Made by a program: the position numbers and the translations under genes | Notes under the pieces: generated by a model | What the model was told of the DNA's origin: nothing | Database searches by the model: none | What the model saw: only the letters and a program-made list of their open reading frames with translations | NCBI RefSeq assembly: GCF_025994315.1 | Contig: NZ_BAQE01000001.1 | Length of the DNA stretch: 64,000 bases | Source of the DNA: Swaminathania salitolerans | GTDB taxonomy: Bacteria > Pseudomonadota > Alphaproteobacteria > Acetobacterales > Acetobacteraceae | Direction: 5' to 3' (one strand) | Part shown: piece after piece, positions 27,439-35,921 of the stretch | Layout: the number at the start of each line of letters is the position of its first letter | Numbering within the stretch: the stretch's first letter is position 1

Positions 27439-27885
27439 ATGGCGGAGATCGGCTTCTATCATCTGACGCGTTCGGCGCCGGGGGAGGCGCTTCCTCCCCT
27501 TCTCGGCCGCACGCTCGAAAGCGGAGAACGCGCCGTCATACGCTGCCGCGACCTCGCTACGGTCAAGCAGCTCGACGACGCCCTGTGGAAGGCGAAATCT
27601 CCGCTCTGGCTCCCTCACGGGAGCCGCAGCCAGGGTCATGCTGCCCGGCAGCCCATCTGGCTGACCGAAAGCGACGACGTTCCGAATGAGGCGCGTTTCC
27701 TGTTTCTGACCGATGCGGCGCCCGACCACGATCTCGCGCGCTTCGCGCGCGTATTCGTCCTGTTCGACGGGCAGGATGAGGCCGCCCTCACACGTGCCCG
27801 CGCGCTCTGGAGCCGCGCAAGGGAGGAGGGGCATGAGCTCGCCTACTGGCAGCAGCAGGCGCAAGGCTGGCGCAGGGCGAAATAA
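27439..27885 (+). CDS. holC: DNA polymerase III subunit chi
   Basis: A 148-residue protein that links the clamp loader to single-stranded-DNA-binding protein at the replication fork. The beginning IGFYHLTRSAPGEALPPLL, the middle LDDALWKAKSPLWLPHG and the end RARALWSRAREEGHELAYW match the chi family. It lies 5 nt after pepA; pepA-holC is a recurrent bacterial pair. The length agrees with the E. coli protein (147). Confidence 0.9.
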   Translation: MAEIGFYHLTRSAPGEALPPLLGRTLESGERAVIRCRDLATVKQLDDALWKAKSPLWLPHGSRSQGHAARQPIWLTESDDVPNEARFLFLTDAAPDHDLARFARVFVLFDGQDEAALTRARALWSRAREEGHELAYWQQQAQGWRRAK

Positions 27886-27886
27886 A

Positions 27887-27905
27887 CCCGGCACAAGAGG
27901 CCGGG
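27887..27905 (-). terminator. Candidate terminator between holC and sdaA
   Basis: An inverted repeat CCCGGC/GCCGGG with a 7-nt loop lies just after the holC stop. On the minus strand it is followed by TTTATTT, so it would best serve as a terminator for transcription from sdaA. Confidence 0.5.
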
Positions 27906-28005
27906 GAAAAGGAGCCTTACGGAACGGGCCGAACCCGCCCCGGTCTTCCGCCCCTTCCGGCCCCTGTCGCGAACCGCCCGATATCCGCGCGCGCCGCTGC
28001 CGTTC

Positions 28006-29376
28006 TCAGCATTCAGGCAGATTGACCGCAAGCCCGCCGAGCGATGTCTCCTTGTAACGGTGATTCATGTCGCGTCCGGTTTCCGCCATCGTCCTGATGA
28101 CCTGATCGAGCGAGACGAGATGCTCGCCATCGCCGTGAAGGGCGAGAGACGCCGCATTGATGGCCTTGATCGCTCCGAATGCATTGCGTTCGATACAGGG
28201 CACCTGCACAAGACCAGCCACCGGGTCGCAGGTCAGACCGAGATGATGCTCCATCCCGATCTCGGCCGCATCCTCGATCTGGGCCGGGGTGCCGCCCAGC
28301 GCTGCGGCCAGACCGGCCGCCGCCATGGAGGAGGCGACGCCGACCTCCCCCTGGCATCCGACCTCGGCGCCGGAAATCGAGGCATTGAGCTTGAAAAGCC
28401 CTCCGATGGCCGCTGCGGTAAGCAGGAAGTCATGCGTGCCCTGACGGATCGTCGCAGGAGAAAGCGGCGCACAATACTCGCGATAATAGCGCAGGACCGC
28501 AGGAATGATCCCGGCTGCGCCATTGGTCGGCGCCGTGACGACCCTCCCCCCGGCAGCATTCTCCTCATTGACCGCAATCGCAAACAGGCTGATCCAGTCC
28601 ATGATGCCATGAGCCGAGCGACTGTTCGTCCGCTCGCGTTCCAGAAGCTTCTCGTGCAGGGCAGCCGCGCGGCGACGCACCCTGAGCCGTCCGGGCAGAT
28701 GGCCCCGACGGGTCATGCCGCGCGCGATACAGCGCATCATCGCATCGACGATCCCGTCGAGATAGGCTTCGATTTCCGAAGCGGGTCGAAGCGCCATCTC
28801 GTTTTCCATGACGATCCGGGCGATGCTGCATTGCTGTGCGTCCGACCGTGCAAGAAGCTCCGCCCCGCTGGCAAACGGATGAGGCACCGATGGCAGGGTG
28901 TATCCCGTGCTCTCGGTAGCGGATTCGGGCACGATGAACCCTCCGCCCACCGAGCAGAAGCGCGAGAGCGCCAGACATTGCCCGTCGGATGACAGAGCCT
29001 CGAACTGCAATGTGTTGGGATGAACCGGAGGCGAAGTCTCCCGATCCAGAACGAGATCGCATTCGGGGTCGAATGCCAGATGCCACGCGTCGCAACGCAC
29101 GAAACCGGTCCGGTGAACCTCCGACAGAATGGCCTCCGCCTCATCCGGATCGATCGTCGCGGGAAGCGCCCCGCACAGACCGAGAATGACGGCCTTGTCG
29201 GTCGCATGTCCCTCTGCCGTCCAGGCCAGCGAACCGTACAAAGTGACCCTTGCGCGATGGATCGAACCGTCGGCAGGCAGGGACGAGGCGAAACGCTGTG
29301 CGGCCCGCATCGGCCCGACAGTATGGGACGAAGACGGACCGATACCGATCTTGAAGAGGTCGAACAGGCTGATCAT
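28006..29376 (-). CDS. sdaA: L-serine ammonia-lyase (iron-sulfur type)
   Basis: A 456-residue single-chain enzyme that deaminates L-serine to pyruvate through a [4Fe-4S] cluster (E. coli SdaA: 454). The N-terminus MISLFDLFKIGIGPSSSHT, the block GCQGEVGVASSMAAAGL and HHLGLTCDPVAGLVQVPC contain the cluster cysteines. The open frame continues 155 codons upstream without similarity. The ATG at 29374-29376 gives the family start and is chosen for that reason. A bicupin gene lies 226 nt upstream on the same strand. Confidence 0.95.
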   Translation of the reverse strand: MISLFDLFKIGIGPSSSHTVGPMRAAQRFASSLPADGSIHRARVTLYGSLAWTAEGHATDKAVILGLCGALPATIDPDEAEAILSEVHRTGFVRCDAWHLAFDPECDLVLDRETSPPVHPNTLQFEALSSDGQCLALSRFCSVGGGFIVPESATESTGYTLPSVPHPFASGAELLARSDAQQCSIARIVMENEMALRPASEIEAYLDGIVDAMMRCIARGMTRRGHLPGRLRVRRRAAALHEKLLERERTNSRSAHGIMDWISLFAIAVNEENAAGGRVVTAPTNGAAGIIPAVLRYYREYCAPLSPATIRQGTHDFLLTAAAIGGLFKLNASISGAEVGCQGEVGVASSMAAAGLAAALGGTPAQIEDAAEIGMEHHLGLTCDPVAGLVQVPCIERNAFGAIKAINAASLALHGDGEHLVSLDQVIRTMAETGRDMNHRYKETSLGGLAVNLPEC

Positions 29377-29602
29377 GCGGGTCCCGGAACGTGGAAAGCG
29401 GAGCGTTTCGCCGCACATGAACGATATCGCCTGAGCGAGTTCATTCCTGCGGGATGGGCTACGGCGAAGAGGGTGGATGCTATCTGGCCGTGCCGACCGG
29501 ACGAACGCAACCCGCCGAGTCCAGGAGCGGATGGATCTGCGGTCTTTTTTTCCGGACGGGAGAAGCCCGGGTCTTTTGGGGCTCCGTCCCTCTTCCCGGA
29601 GG

Positions 29603-30532
29603 TTACAGCTGGGCGAAGTGCCGCAATGTCGGCAGATCGACGCGCAGATAGGCGGCGATCTCCTCGGCGGGGCAACAGGCGAGCCATTCGGGCAATGACA
29701 GATCGTGATAATGATCCGACTGGAAGATCTCGAGCGCAAGAAGAGGATGGCGGCCCGTATTGCGCATGGAATATCCCCGGGCGCGGGGCGTTCGAAGGAC
29801 GGTCCCCGGCACGAATCCGGTCTCGCGTGACCGGCCCCCATCGTCGAGACAGGTGAGCGCGGCGCAGCCCTCGAGACAGATATGCCAGGTCGCGGTATTG
29901 AGATGCCAGTGCAGCCCGGTGCTGCATCCGGGATGCAACGCGACGAGGGCTGCGGAGGGCGCGTCGGGATCGTGGAAACGATCCCCTTCGATCACGCGCA
30001 GAGTGCCCCAGTCCGTCTGCCGGGCGGGCTGGGCGTCTTTCCTGTGACAATAGCCGCGCTCCTGCGGGCCATCATCTCCTTCCCGGCGGTGTGAAGGCAC
30101 CCCCGCATCGGAATCGCCCGCGCTCGTCCCGATGTCAGCGCTCGTCCTTATGCCAGCGCCTGCCCTCACGAGAGCGAGAAAGCGCACCCGTTGCGATCCG
30201 AGACAGGCGATGCGTCCCGTCATGCGGGAGGGAATGCTCCAGGCATCGCCCTCGCGGAGGCGCAGAAGCCGGGCGGGCTCCGGTCCTTCGCCGCTCAGGA
30301 TCAGCTGGGCCTCACCGGCGAGCACGACCCCCCAACCGGTCGCGTGGCAGGATGAGGGCTCGTGCCGGGCGCCGAGCGCGCGATGAACGATGTGACATTC
30401 GGCCCCGATCCGGATGGTCCTGCCTGAGAGCCCTATGGCACAGGCTTCGATCGGGAGAGACGGCGCGCGCTCCGCACGCGCCACGGCGCCCCCGCGAAAG
30501 AAGCTGAAAAACCGACGATCCAGAGCTTTCAT
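29603..30532 (-). CDS. Oxalate-decarboxylase-like bicupin with degenerate metal sites
   Basis: A 309-residue protein with two cupin halves. The C-terminal half has GLHWHLNTATWHICLEG (HxH at residues 208 and 210) and ends FQSDHYHDLSLPEWLACCP, the tail found in OxdC/OxdD-type oxalate decarboxylases. The expected metal-ligand glutamate (HWHxxxxEW) is Thr here, and the last histidine (RALGHY-type) is Tyr in PRARGYSMRNTG. In the N-terminal half the HWH motif has become SSCHATGW and the later His is missing. A manganese enzyme therefore seems unlikely. The start at 30530-30532 has GGGGAGAG upstream. No signal peptide is apparent. A binding or regulatory role is possible. Confidence 0.75.
   Translation of the reverse strand: MKALDRRFFSFFRGGAVARAERAPSLPIEACAIGLSGRTIRIGAECHIVHRALGARHEPSSCHATGWGVVLAGEAQLILSGEGPEPARLLRLREGDAWSIPSRMTGRIACLGSQRVRFLALVRAGAGIRTSADIGTSAGDSDAGVPSHRREGDDGPQERGYCHRKDAQPARQTDWGTLRVIEGDRFHDPDAPSAALVALHPGCSTGLHWHLNTATWHICLEGCAALTCLDDGGRSRETGFVPGTVLRTPRARGYSMRNTGRHPLLALEIFQSDHYHDLSLPEWLACCPAEEIAAYLRVDLPTLRHFAQL
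30120..30155. repeat. 18-bp tandem repeat inside the bicupin gene
   Basis: Two 18-bp units beginning GCGCTCGTCC (30120-30137 and 30138-30155) differ at three positions and encode a repeated TSADI-type hexapeptide in the linker between the two cupin domains. Confidence 0.7.
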
Positions 30533-30782
30533 GGTCGCTCTCCCCTTCGGATGACCCTCTTCGAATGACGAAGACCGAAGCCGGAACGCCTCCGCAGCCC
30601 CGATCCGGCCCGGTTGCGATCCGGCCCGACTGCGATCCGGCATGGGCACGATAACGTCCGATCGGTCAGGAACGCGTTATCCTCGCATTTTCGTGATGAT
30701 CTGGCTGCCCGGTTAATCGGTCGTGAAGACGAACGTGCCCGGTTGCGAAACGCTCTGCTCTTCACAGTCAGAGGAGATCTTC

Positions 30783-31634
30783 ATGAAAACGGTCACGTTT
30801 CGCAATGGGGTCAGCGTTCCGGCGCTGGGTATGGGAAGCTGGAATCTCGGGGACTCGAAGGCGAATCGTGCGGATGAGGTGGCAAGCCTCAGAGCCGGTC
30901 TCGATTCCGGTCTGAGCGTGATCGATACGGCAGAGATGTATGGCAGTGGCCGTTCCGAACAGCTCGTGGGTGAGGCGATCGCCGGGCGCCGGGACGAGGT
31001 TTTTCTCATCAGCAAGGTATTGCCTTCCCATGCCAGCCGAAGCGGCACACGACAGAGCTGTCAGGACTCCCTCCGTCGGCTGGGTACCGACCGGCTGGAT
31101 CTGTATCTGCTGCACTGGCGCGGCAGCGTTCCTCTCGAAGAGACGGTCGATACGCTGATCGCGCTGCAACAGGACGGGCTGATCCGCCAGTGGGGCGTCT
31201 CGAATTTCGATACGGAGGATATGGAGGAGCTGGACGCGATCGCAGGAGCGGAGACATGCGCGGCCAATCAGATTCTCTATAATCTGGAAGAACGCGGCGC
31301 GGAATTCGACCTTCTGGCACGGGATCGGGAGAACGATATCGTGACGATTGCCTATTCGCCGCTGGGCCAGGGAGGCGATCTGCTTCACGATCCCGTCCTT
31401 GCAGAAATCGCGCGAGACCATGAAACGGCGTCCGGCCCCGCCACGCCGGCCCAGATCGCTCTCGCCTGGACGATAAGCCGCAGCAATGTCCTCTCCATTC
31501 CCAAGGCAGGGTCGCTGCGCCACTTCAGGGAAAACAGGGCCGCGCTGGATATCGTTCTAACCTCCGGGGATCGCGACCGGCTCGATGCGCGTTTCGGCCC
31601 GCCGCGCCACAAGACGCCGCTCGCGATGATCTGA
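30783..31634 (+). CDS. Aldo/keto reductase
   Basis: A 283-residue NAD(P)H-dependent oxidoreductase with a TIM-barrel fold. The catalytic Asp and Tyr lie in IDTAEMYGSG, the Lys in FLISKVLP, and the His in LDLYLLHWRG. The C-terminal cofactor-binding stretch is NVLSIPKAGSLRHFRENRAA. The ATG at 30783 has AGAGGAG nine bases upstream, so the 20-codon upstream extension is rejected. It is divergent from the bicupin and precedes the Ehr/Hyf-like operon on the same strand by about 150 nt. The substrate is unknown. Confidence 0.9.
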   Translation: MKTVTFRNGVSVPALGMGSWNLGDSKANRADEVASLRAGLDSGLSVIDTAEMYGSGRSEQLVGEAIAGRRDEVFLISKVLPSHASRSGTRQSCQDSLRRLGTDRLDLYLLHWRGSVPLEETVDTLIALQQDGLIRQWGVSNFDTEDMEELDAIAGAETCAANQILYNLEERGAEFDLLARDRENDIVTIAYSPLGQGGDLLHDPVLAEIARDHETASGPATPAQIALAWTISRSNVLSIPKAGSLRHFRENRAALDIVLTSGDRDRLDARFGPPRHKTPLAMI

Positions 31635-31698
31635 GGCGGATCCGTCGCCAATCCCGCGCGTGCCCGCAAGGCGCGAGACAGGAAGGTGGCGAACGCGC

Positions 31699-31746
31699 GT
31701 GAACAGGGGCGCGTGTGAACAGGGGCGCGCGTGCACAGGGGAGAGT
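31699..31746. repeat. 16-bp tandem repeat before the Ehr/Hyf-like operon
   Basis: Three 16-bp units start at 31699, 31715 and 31731. The first two are GTGAACAGGGGCGCGT and the third is GTGCACAGGGGAGAGT. They lie in the likely leader region of the operon that follows. Confidence 0.85.
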
Positions 31747-31788
31747 ACGAGGAGAGCGCAGTAGGGGGGAAATCGGCGAGCCCCGCGA

Positions 31789-33360
31789 TTGGGTGGCAGC
31801 CGAATCTGCGCTAAGGACGAGGGAAACCCGCAATCGTGCCGTCAGGATCGCTCCCTGTTTCTCGCTTCGCCCCTTTTTCCCGTACTCGTCTGCCTGACGC
31901 TGCGCGGCCTGACATCCCGTCTGGCGTTTCGTCATGGCAGGGCGATACGGAGCGGTTTGCTGGCGCTTCAGGCCCTGCTGGCCTGCTGGGGCTGTCTTCT
32001 GCCCGACGGGACACCGGCAGGACTCTTCGCGTTCGACGCTCTGACCGCGTGCTGGTTCCTGATCTGGACCTTCGGACTGCTCTCGCGGCATCCGCAGCTT
32101 TCGGGGGCGACTGAGCTTTTCGGAGGGCTCGGGCTTCTGTGTCATGAAACGGCCTATGCCGTCATCTGCATGACCCTGTGCCTCGCCTTCTGGCAGCGCA
32201 GCCGCCCGAACGGCATACACCCGCATGGCCAGAACCCGCATGGCCAGAGACCGGATAACGGGCATTCGGGCGGCTGGCGTCTGGGTCTTTTCGCCCCGGC
32301 CGGTTGCGCAGCCGTGGCTTTGCCATCGATACCCTCCCTGCTCGGTTTCGGTGCCGTGCCGGGTCTGGCCATGTTGCCGGCCCTGTCCGAATTCCCGATC
32401 CTGGCCTGGTCTCTTTTCGTCCCCCCATTGCTCGTCATGAAGGGCATGACCTGGCCGCTGATCCTGATCGCATCCGGCACGGTCGTTACGCTGCTCGCGC
32501 CGTCGCGATACGCCCGTCAGGCATGGCCCGTTCTTCTTCTCGGTCTTACGCTGGCGGCAAGAGCGGGCGGCCTGCCCGACACGGCACTCGCAGGAGGCGA
32601 AGCCCTCGTGCTCGCCCTCGCGCTCGAGGCAATGGGCCGTCATGGATGGTCCCTGCTCTTTCACATTCCGCTTCCCCCTCTGGCCGGGTTTCTGCCGCTC
32701 TGGCTGGGGCTGCACGTCGTCAACGGACTCTGCTCGCTCTCTCCCGCCTGGACGGCGGGCGGGATGATGCTCGGCCTTGCGATCGGTCTCATCATGCTGC
32801 GCGGCTGGAAAACCGGCTGGGACCGTCTGGCCGCCGGGGCCGGAGCGGGAGCCGGGGCCGGAACGGGAGCCGAGGCCGGACGAAACGCAGCGGGATCGGT
32901 ATCCGCCCTCACGCTCGGGCTGATCCTCTCTGTCTGTCCCGGCCTGCTGATCGGCCTCGTTCATCCTGCGCTGCTGCGGCTCAGCGATGCCGGGCCGGAT
33001 ATCTGGCGTTCCTGGCCGATCTGGTCGATCGCGGGCGGAGATGGCACCTTCTGGTATCCGGCGGCGATCTTCCTGCTGCCTGCGCTCCTCGCTCCGGCGA
33101 TCCTCGGCACCCTTCCGGCATCGCTCCCGCCCTTTCCGCGCTGGCCCGTATCGTCCGGCCTCTCCTCTCCTGCCCTTCGCCTTCCCTGGGCGATGCGGCG
33201 TCCCGTCGTGCTCCTCCGGCGACGATATGCCGGGACGGTGGCTCTCGGCCATCGCGGCGCGACGGCACGCGCATTCGCCAAGACCATCGCAAGAGCCGGC
33301 GTGATCCTCTGGATCGTCGTCCTCGCCATGGCTCTGGCCTGGCTGGGCTGGACGTCATGA
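31789..33360 (+). CDS. Hydrogenase-4/Ehr subunit B-like membrane protein (antiporter-like)
   Basis: Up to 523 residues with about 12-14 hydrophobic segments, related to HyfB/NuoL-type antiporter subunits and shorter than E. coli HyfB (about 670). LLCHETAYAVICM keeps the TM5 glutamate. The next motif, normally GFGAKxGxxPLHVWLP, reads GFGAVPGLAMLP, so the pump lysine seems lost, although a later VMKGM keeps a lysine. The start is uncertain: there is no ATG, a TTG at 31789 opens the frame, and AAGGACGAGG at 31813-31822 favours a later non-ATG start such as the CTG at 31855. Two low-complexity inserts come from tandem repeats. The stop overlaps the start of the next gene. Confidence 0.75.
   Translation: MGGSRICAKDEGNPQSCRQDRSLFLASPLFPVLVCLTLRGLTSRLAFRHGRAIRSGLLALQALLACWGCLLPDGTPAGLFAFDALTACWFLIWTFGLLSRHPQLSGATELFGGLGLLCHETAYAVICMTLCLAFWQRSRPNGIHPHGQNPHGQRPDNGHSGGWRLGLFAPAGCAAVALPSIPSLLGFGAVPGLAMLPALSEFPILAWSLFVPPLLVMKGMTWPLILIASGTVVTLLAPSRYARQAWPVLLLGLTLAARAGGLPDTALAGGEALVLALALEAMGRHGWSLLFHIPLPPLAGFLPLWLGLHVVNGLCSLSPAWTAGGMMLGLAIGLIMLRGWKTGWDRLAAGAGAGAGAGTGAEAGRNAAGSVSALTLGLILSVCPGLLIGLVHPALLRLSDAGPDIWRSWPIWSIAGGDGTFWYPAAIFLLPALLAPAILGTLPASLPPFPRWPVSSGLSSPALRLPWAMRRPVVLLRRRYAGTVALGHRGATARAFAKTIARAGVILWIVVLAMALAWLGWTS
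32221..32250 (+). repeat. 15-bp tandem repeat inside the hyfB-like gene
   Basis: Two copies beginning CCGCATGGCCAGA (32221-32235 and 32236-32250) encode the HGQNP/HGQRP pentapeptide repeat in a cytoplasmic or periplasmic loop. Flanking units are more diverged. Confidence 0.8.
32833..32880 (+). repeat. 18-bp GC-rich tandem repeat inside the hyfB-like gene
   Basis: Units of GCCGGGGCCGGAGCGGGA (32833-32850), a one-base variant (32851-32868) and a partial third (32869-32880) encode an alanine/glycine run (AGAGAGAGAGTGAEAG) between two membrane segments. Confidence 0.85.
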
Positions 33361-34265
33361 TCGCCCCCCTCGTCCTGTCGCTTCTGACAAGTATCGGGCA
33401 GCTGATCCTGCTCGCTCTCCTCGCGCCTTTCCTGACGGATCTGGATCGTGGCGCGTCCGCCGTGCTCGGGGGAGAAAAAGCCCCCCCGCCGGGATGGCGC
33501 TGGCGACAGATACGCGCCGGTTGGCGACAAGGCGGGCCGCTCCCCCCTGTCGCATGGCTCGGTTTCTGTCTCACCCTCCCTGTCCTGTCGGGCCTGCCGC
33601 TCGCACGCGCCAATACCCTGTTCGGCTTCCTGTCCGAGCCTGCGCTTTGCGGCGTGATGCTCATTGCGGCCGCAGCGCCCTGCTGGATACACGCACTGAC
33701 CGGAATGCCGACACGCGCCCTCACGCGCACGCTTCACGATGGCCTCGCACGACGCGGGCGGACCCTTCTGCTGCTCGTTCCGCTCCTGACCCTGAGCGGC
33801 ACGCTCATCGCGGTAGGGTTACCCGGCGCGGGCACCTTGACCGGCCTTCTCCAGCAGCGCCAGCTGCAACCCGCCCCGGCCCTGATGGGCGGACTTGTCT
33901 TCATCGCCGCCGCCCTCATCCTGAGTCTCGACGGACTCTTTCTCGACGACCGGTGGCACGAGGTCCTGATCGCCCGCACGACCGGTCGCCATCGCAGCGT
34001 CCTGCGGATCCATCACGATCTCCTCCGCTGCGGCTGGACCCTCATGATCGCCGATCTTCTCTGGCCCGGTTCCATCGCCGTGGGAGACACCTCCACGCGC
34101 CACGATCTTCTGCTCTGGTCTCTCGTCGCGCCGGTCAAGCTGGCGGTCGTGACGGGATTCGTCGCCCTGGCCCGTCTTCTCAGGCCTCTGCCTCCGACCC
34201 GCCTTGCCCTCGTCCTCGCAGGCGGGGCGATCCTGCTCACCCTCGCCGGGAGGATCGGGGTATGA
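33357..34265 (+). CDS. HyfC/HycD-like membrane protein (NuoH family, diverged)
   Basis: A 302-residue protein with about eight hydrophobic helices, placed exactly where HyfC sits in hydrogenase-4 and Ehr operons. The loop RRGPG that faces the quinone or large subunit in the family is replaced by GGEKAPPPG. The acidic loop (in Ehr proteins like GRLPVDDPxTHLELTMIHE) is reduced to DGLFLDDRWHEVLIAR, keeping two aspartates and one glutamate. The ATG overlaps the upstream stop by 4 nt and its own stop overlaps the next ATG. Family assignment rests on position, topology and this loop, so it is moderate. Confidence 0.7.
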   Translation: MIAPLVLSLLTSIGQLILLALLAPFLTDLDRGASAVLGGEKAPPPGWRWRQIRAGWRQGGPLPPVAWLGFCLTLPVLSGLPLARANTLFGFLSEPALCGVMLIAAAAPCWIHALTGMPTRALTRTLHDGLARRGRTLLLLVPLLTLSGTLIAVGLPGAGTLTGLLQQRQLQPAPALMGGLVFIAAALILSLDGLFLDDRWHEVLIARTTGRHRSVLRIHHDLLRCGWTLMIADLLWPGSIAVGDTSTRHDLLLWSLVAPVKLAVVTGFVALARLLRPLPPTRLALVLAGGAILLTLAGRIGV

Positions 34266-34816
34266 TCGTTCTGCTCGGCCTGACCCTTCTCGTGGCCCTG
34301 GCGGCCATCGGCAGGGACGCCCGGATCCTGCCGCTTCACGGAACCTGCGGTGCGGCCTCGGTCTCCCTGATCGGTCACGGACCGCCCGCCCTTGCCGTTC
34401 TCGTTCTTCTGCCGGTTCTGAACGGCATCGGCTGGATCCTGCTCGGACGTCATGCCTCCTGGCAATCCGGCGATCTGCGCGAGCGGCGCCGGATACGGCA
34501 GGCAGCCACCATCGCAACCGCGGCGGCCATTCTGCTCACCCTGCTCACGGCGCTGGCCGCTACCCCCGGCCTGCCGGTTCTGATCTGCATCGGGCTGGTT
34601 CTGGCCGGACTCTGTGCCGCTGCGCTCCCCGCCCCCTTGCTCCAGCTCGTCGGGCTGCTCTGCATGCTGAACGGATTGCTGCTCCTTGGCGGCTATTGCC
34701 AGAGCTGGCCGCTGGTTCTCGCTGCGCTGCTCGTCTGGCTCGGGCTCATCGCGCTGTCTTCATGGCTCATTCCGCGTCTCGCCTGGCTGCGTCAGGAGGA
34801 CCCGGGCAATGTCTGA
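34262..34816 (+). CDS. HyfE-like membrane protein (hydrogenase-4 component E / MrpC-NuoK-like)
   Basis: A 184-residue protein with about six hydrophobic helices (E. coli HyfE: 216). It begins MIVLLGLTLLVALAAIGRDA and contains PLLQLVGLLCMLNGLLLLGG, a NuoK-like helix pair in which the family's conserved acidic residue is replaced (LCMLNG where a glutamate-containing LxxENG motif is usual). It overlaps both neighbours by 4-8 nt. Assignment is by order, size and the LNG motif. Confidence 0.7.
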   Translation: MIVLLGLTLLVALAAIGRDARILPLHGTCGAASVSLIGHGPPALAVLVLLPVLNGIGWILLGRHASWQSGDLRERRRIRQAATIATAAAILLTLLTALAATPGLPVLICIGLVLAGLCAAALPAPLLQLVGLLCMLNGLLLLGGYCQSWPLVLAALLVWLGLIALSSWLIPRLAWLRQEDPGNV

Positions 34817-35921
34817 AACCCTCCGTCAGATCGCGCAGTTTCTGGTTCCGACATGGCCGCTCCTTGCGACCTGCCTGATGAGCCTCCTGCCCGGGAACCG
34901 GGTCTCGCCGGCCGCACGCCGTTTTGCCGTCGGTGGCGCGATACTGTCCTGTGTCCTGATCCCCTTCCTGCCCGCAGCGGATCTGCTCACCCGGTGGTCG
35001 TGTCTTCTGGTTTCGGTCATTCCGCTCATGTCCTGGCGCGAAGACGCGCGGCGCATCGCCTCGTCGCTCTGCTTTCTCGCCTGTTCGGTCATGCTTCTGG
35101 CTCTCGTCACGCATGACGTCCTGATCGTGATGTCGCTGACGGCCTGCGCCGCCATGCTTCTCGCCCTGCACGAGACGCTCGTGACGACGCGTGCCCGTCT
35201 CGCCTGGGATCTGATGCGCGCCCGGCTCCTCGGGCTCATCCTGGCCCTTCTCGGGACGAGCCTGACCAGCCTCGTGCATGACCCGTCCACCCTGCGTCTG
35301 GGCGATCTCTTTCTGGCCATCGGCCTGTGCCTTCTTGCCGGATCCGGCACGATCCTGCCGCAGCGGCTCTCCGACAATCCGGCGGACAGAAGGGCGGCGG
35401 TTCTGGACATGCTTCTGTGCATCGGTGCCGTCGCCCTCATGCTTCGCCTCCCCGAACGCGAGATCACCCATCTGGTCCTGCTTTTCGCCGGTCTGGGCGG
35501 GCTATGGCTTTGTGTCCTCGCGCGGCAGGATGGCGCGCAGATGGCCGTCGCACTCGCCACGCTTTCCGCTGCCTGCCCCGGCGGTCTCGTCCCTGCCCTG
35601 CTCTTTCTGACAACGGGCCTCGCACTCTCGGCCGATCCGCGCCTGCCGGAACCGACGCGCAGATGGATCGCTTGCTGCCTGCCGCCCTGGCCGGGATTTG
35701 CCGCGATGTGCGGTCTTGCGGTCGGACTGTTCCGGTCGGGTGCCCTGCCCGTCATTCTCTGTCTGACGGCGCTCGGCATCCAGGCGGCGGGGGCGCGCTT
35801 CGATCGTCCGGACCCGCGCGACCGGCGCGAGAGGGTTCTCCTCGCTCTCCTGCTGTCGGGCGGGCTCGCCGCCCCTTTCCTCCTGACCCGCATCTGGCCC
35901 CTGATCTGGATGGCCCCATGA
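34809..35921 (+). CDS. HyfF-like membrane protein (antiporter-like, truncated and diverged)
   Basis: A 370-residue, about 10-12-helix protein, much shorter than E. coli HyfF (about 525). In the family a TM5 Glu and a GYGTKxGLxPLHTWLP motif carry the proton path. Here the corresponding regions read VLIVMSLTACAAMLLAL (no Glu) and GSGTILPQRLSDNP (no Lys). The protein is therefore probably not a proton pump in the usual way. It starts 8 nt before the end of the HyfE-like gene and overlaps the next start (ATGA at 35918). Confidence 0.7.
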   Translation: MSETLRQIAQFLVPTWPLLATCLMSLLPGNRVSPAARRFAVGGAILSCVLIPFLPAADLLTRWSCLLVSVIPLMSWREDARRIASSLCFLACSVMLLALVTHDVLIVMSLTACAAMLLALHETLVTTRARLAWDLMRARLLGLILALLGTSLTSLVHDPSTLRLGDLFLAIGLCLLAGSGTILPQRLSDNPADRRAAVLDMLLCIGAVALMLRLPEREITHLVLLFAGLGGLWLCVLARQDGAQMAVALATLSAACPGGLVPALLFLTTGLALSADPRLPEPTRRWIACCLPPWPGFAAMCGLAVGLFRSGALPVILCLTALGIQAAGARFDRPDPRDRRERVLLALLLSGGLAAPFLLTRIWPLIWMAP

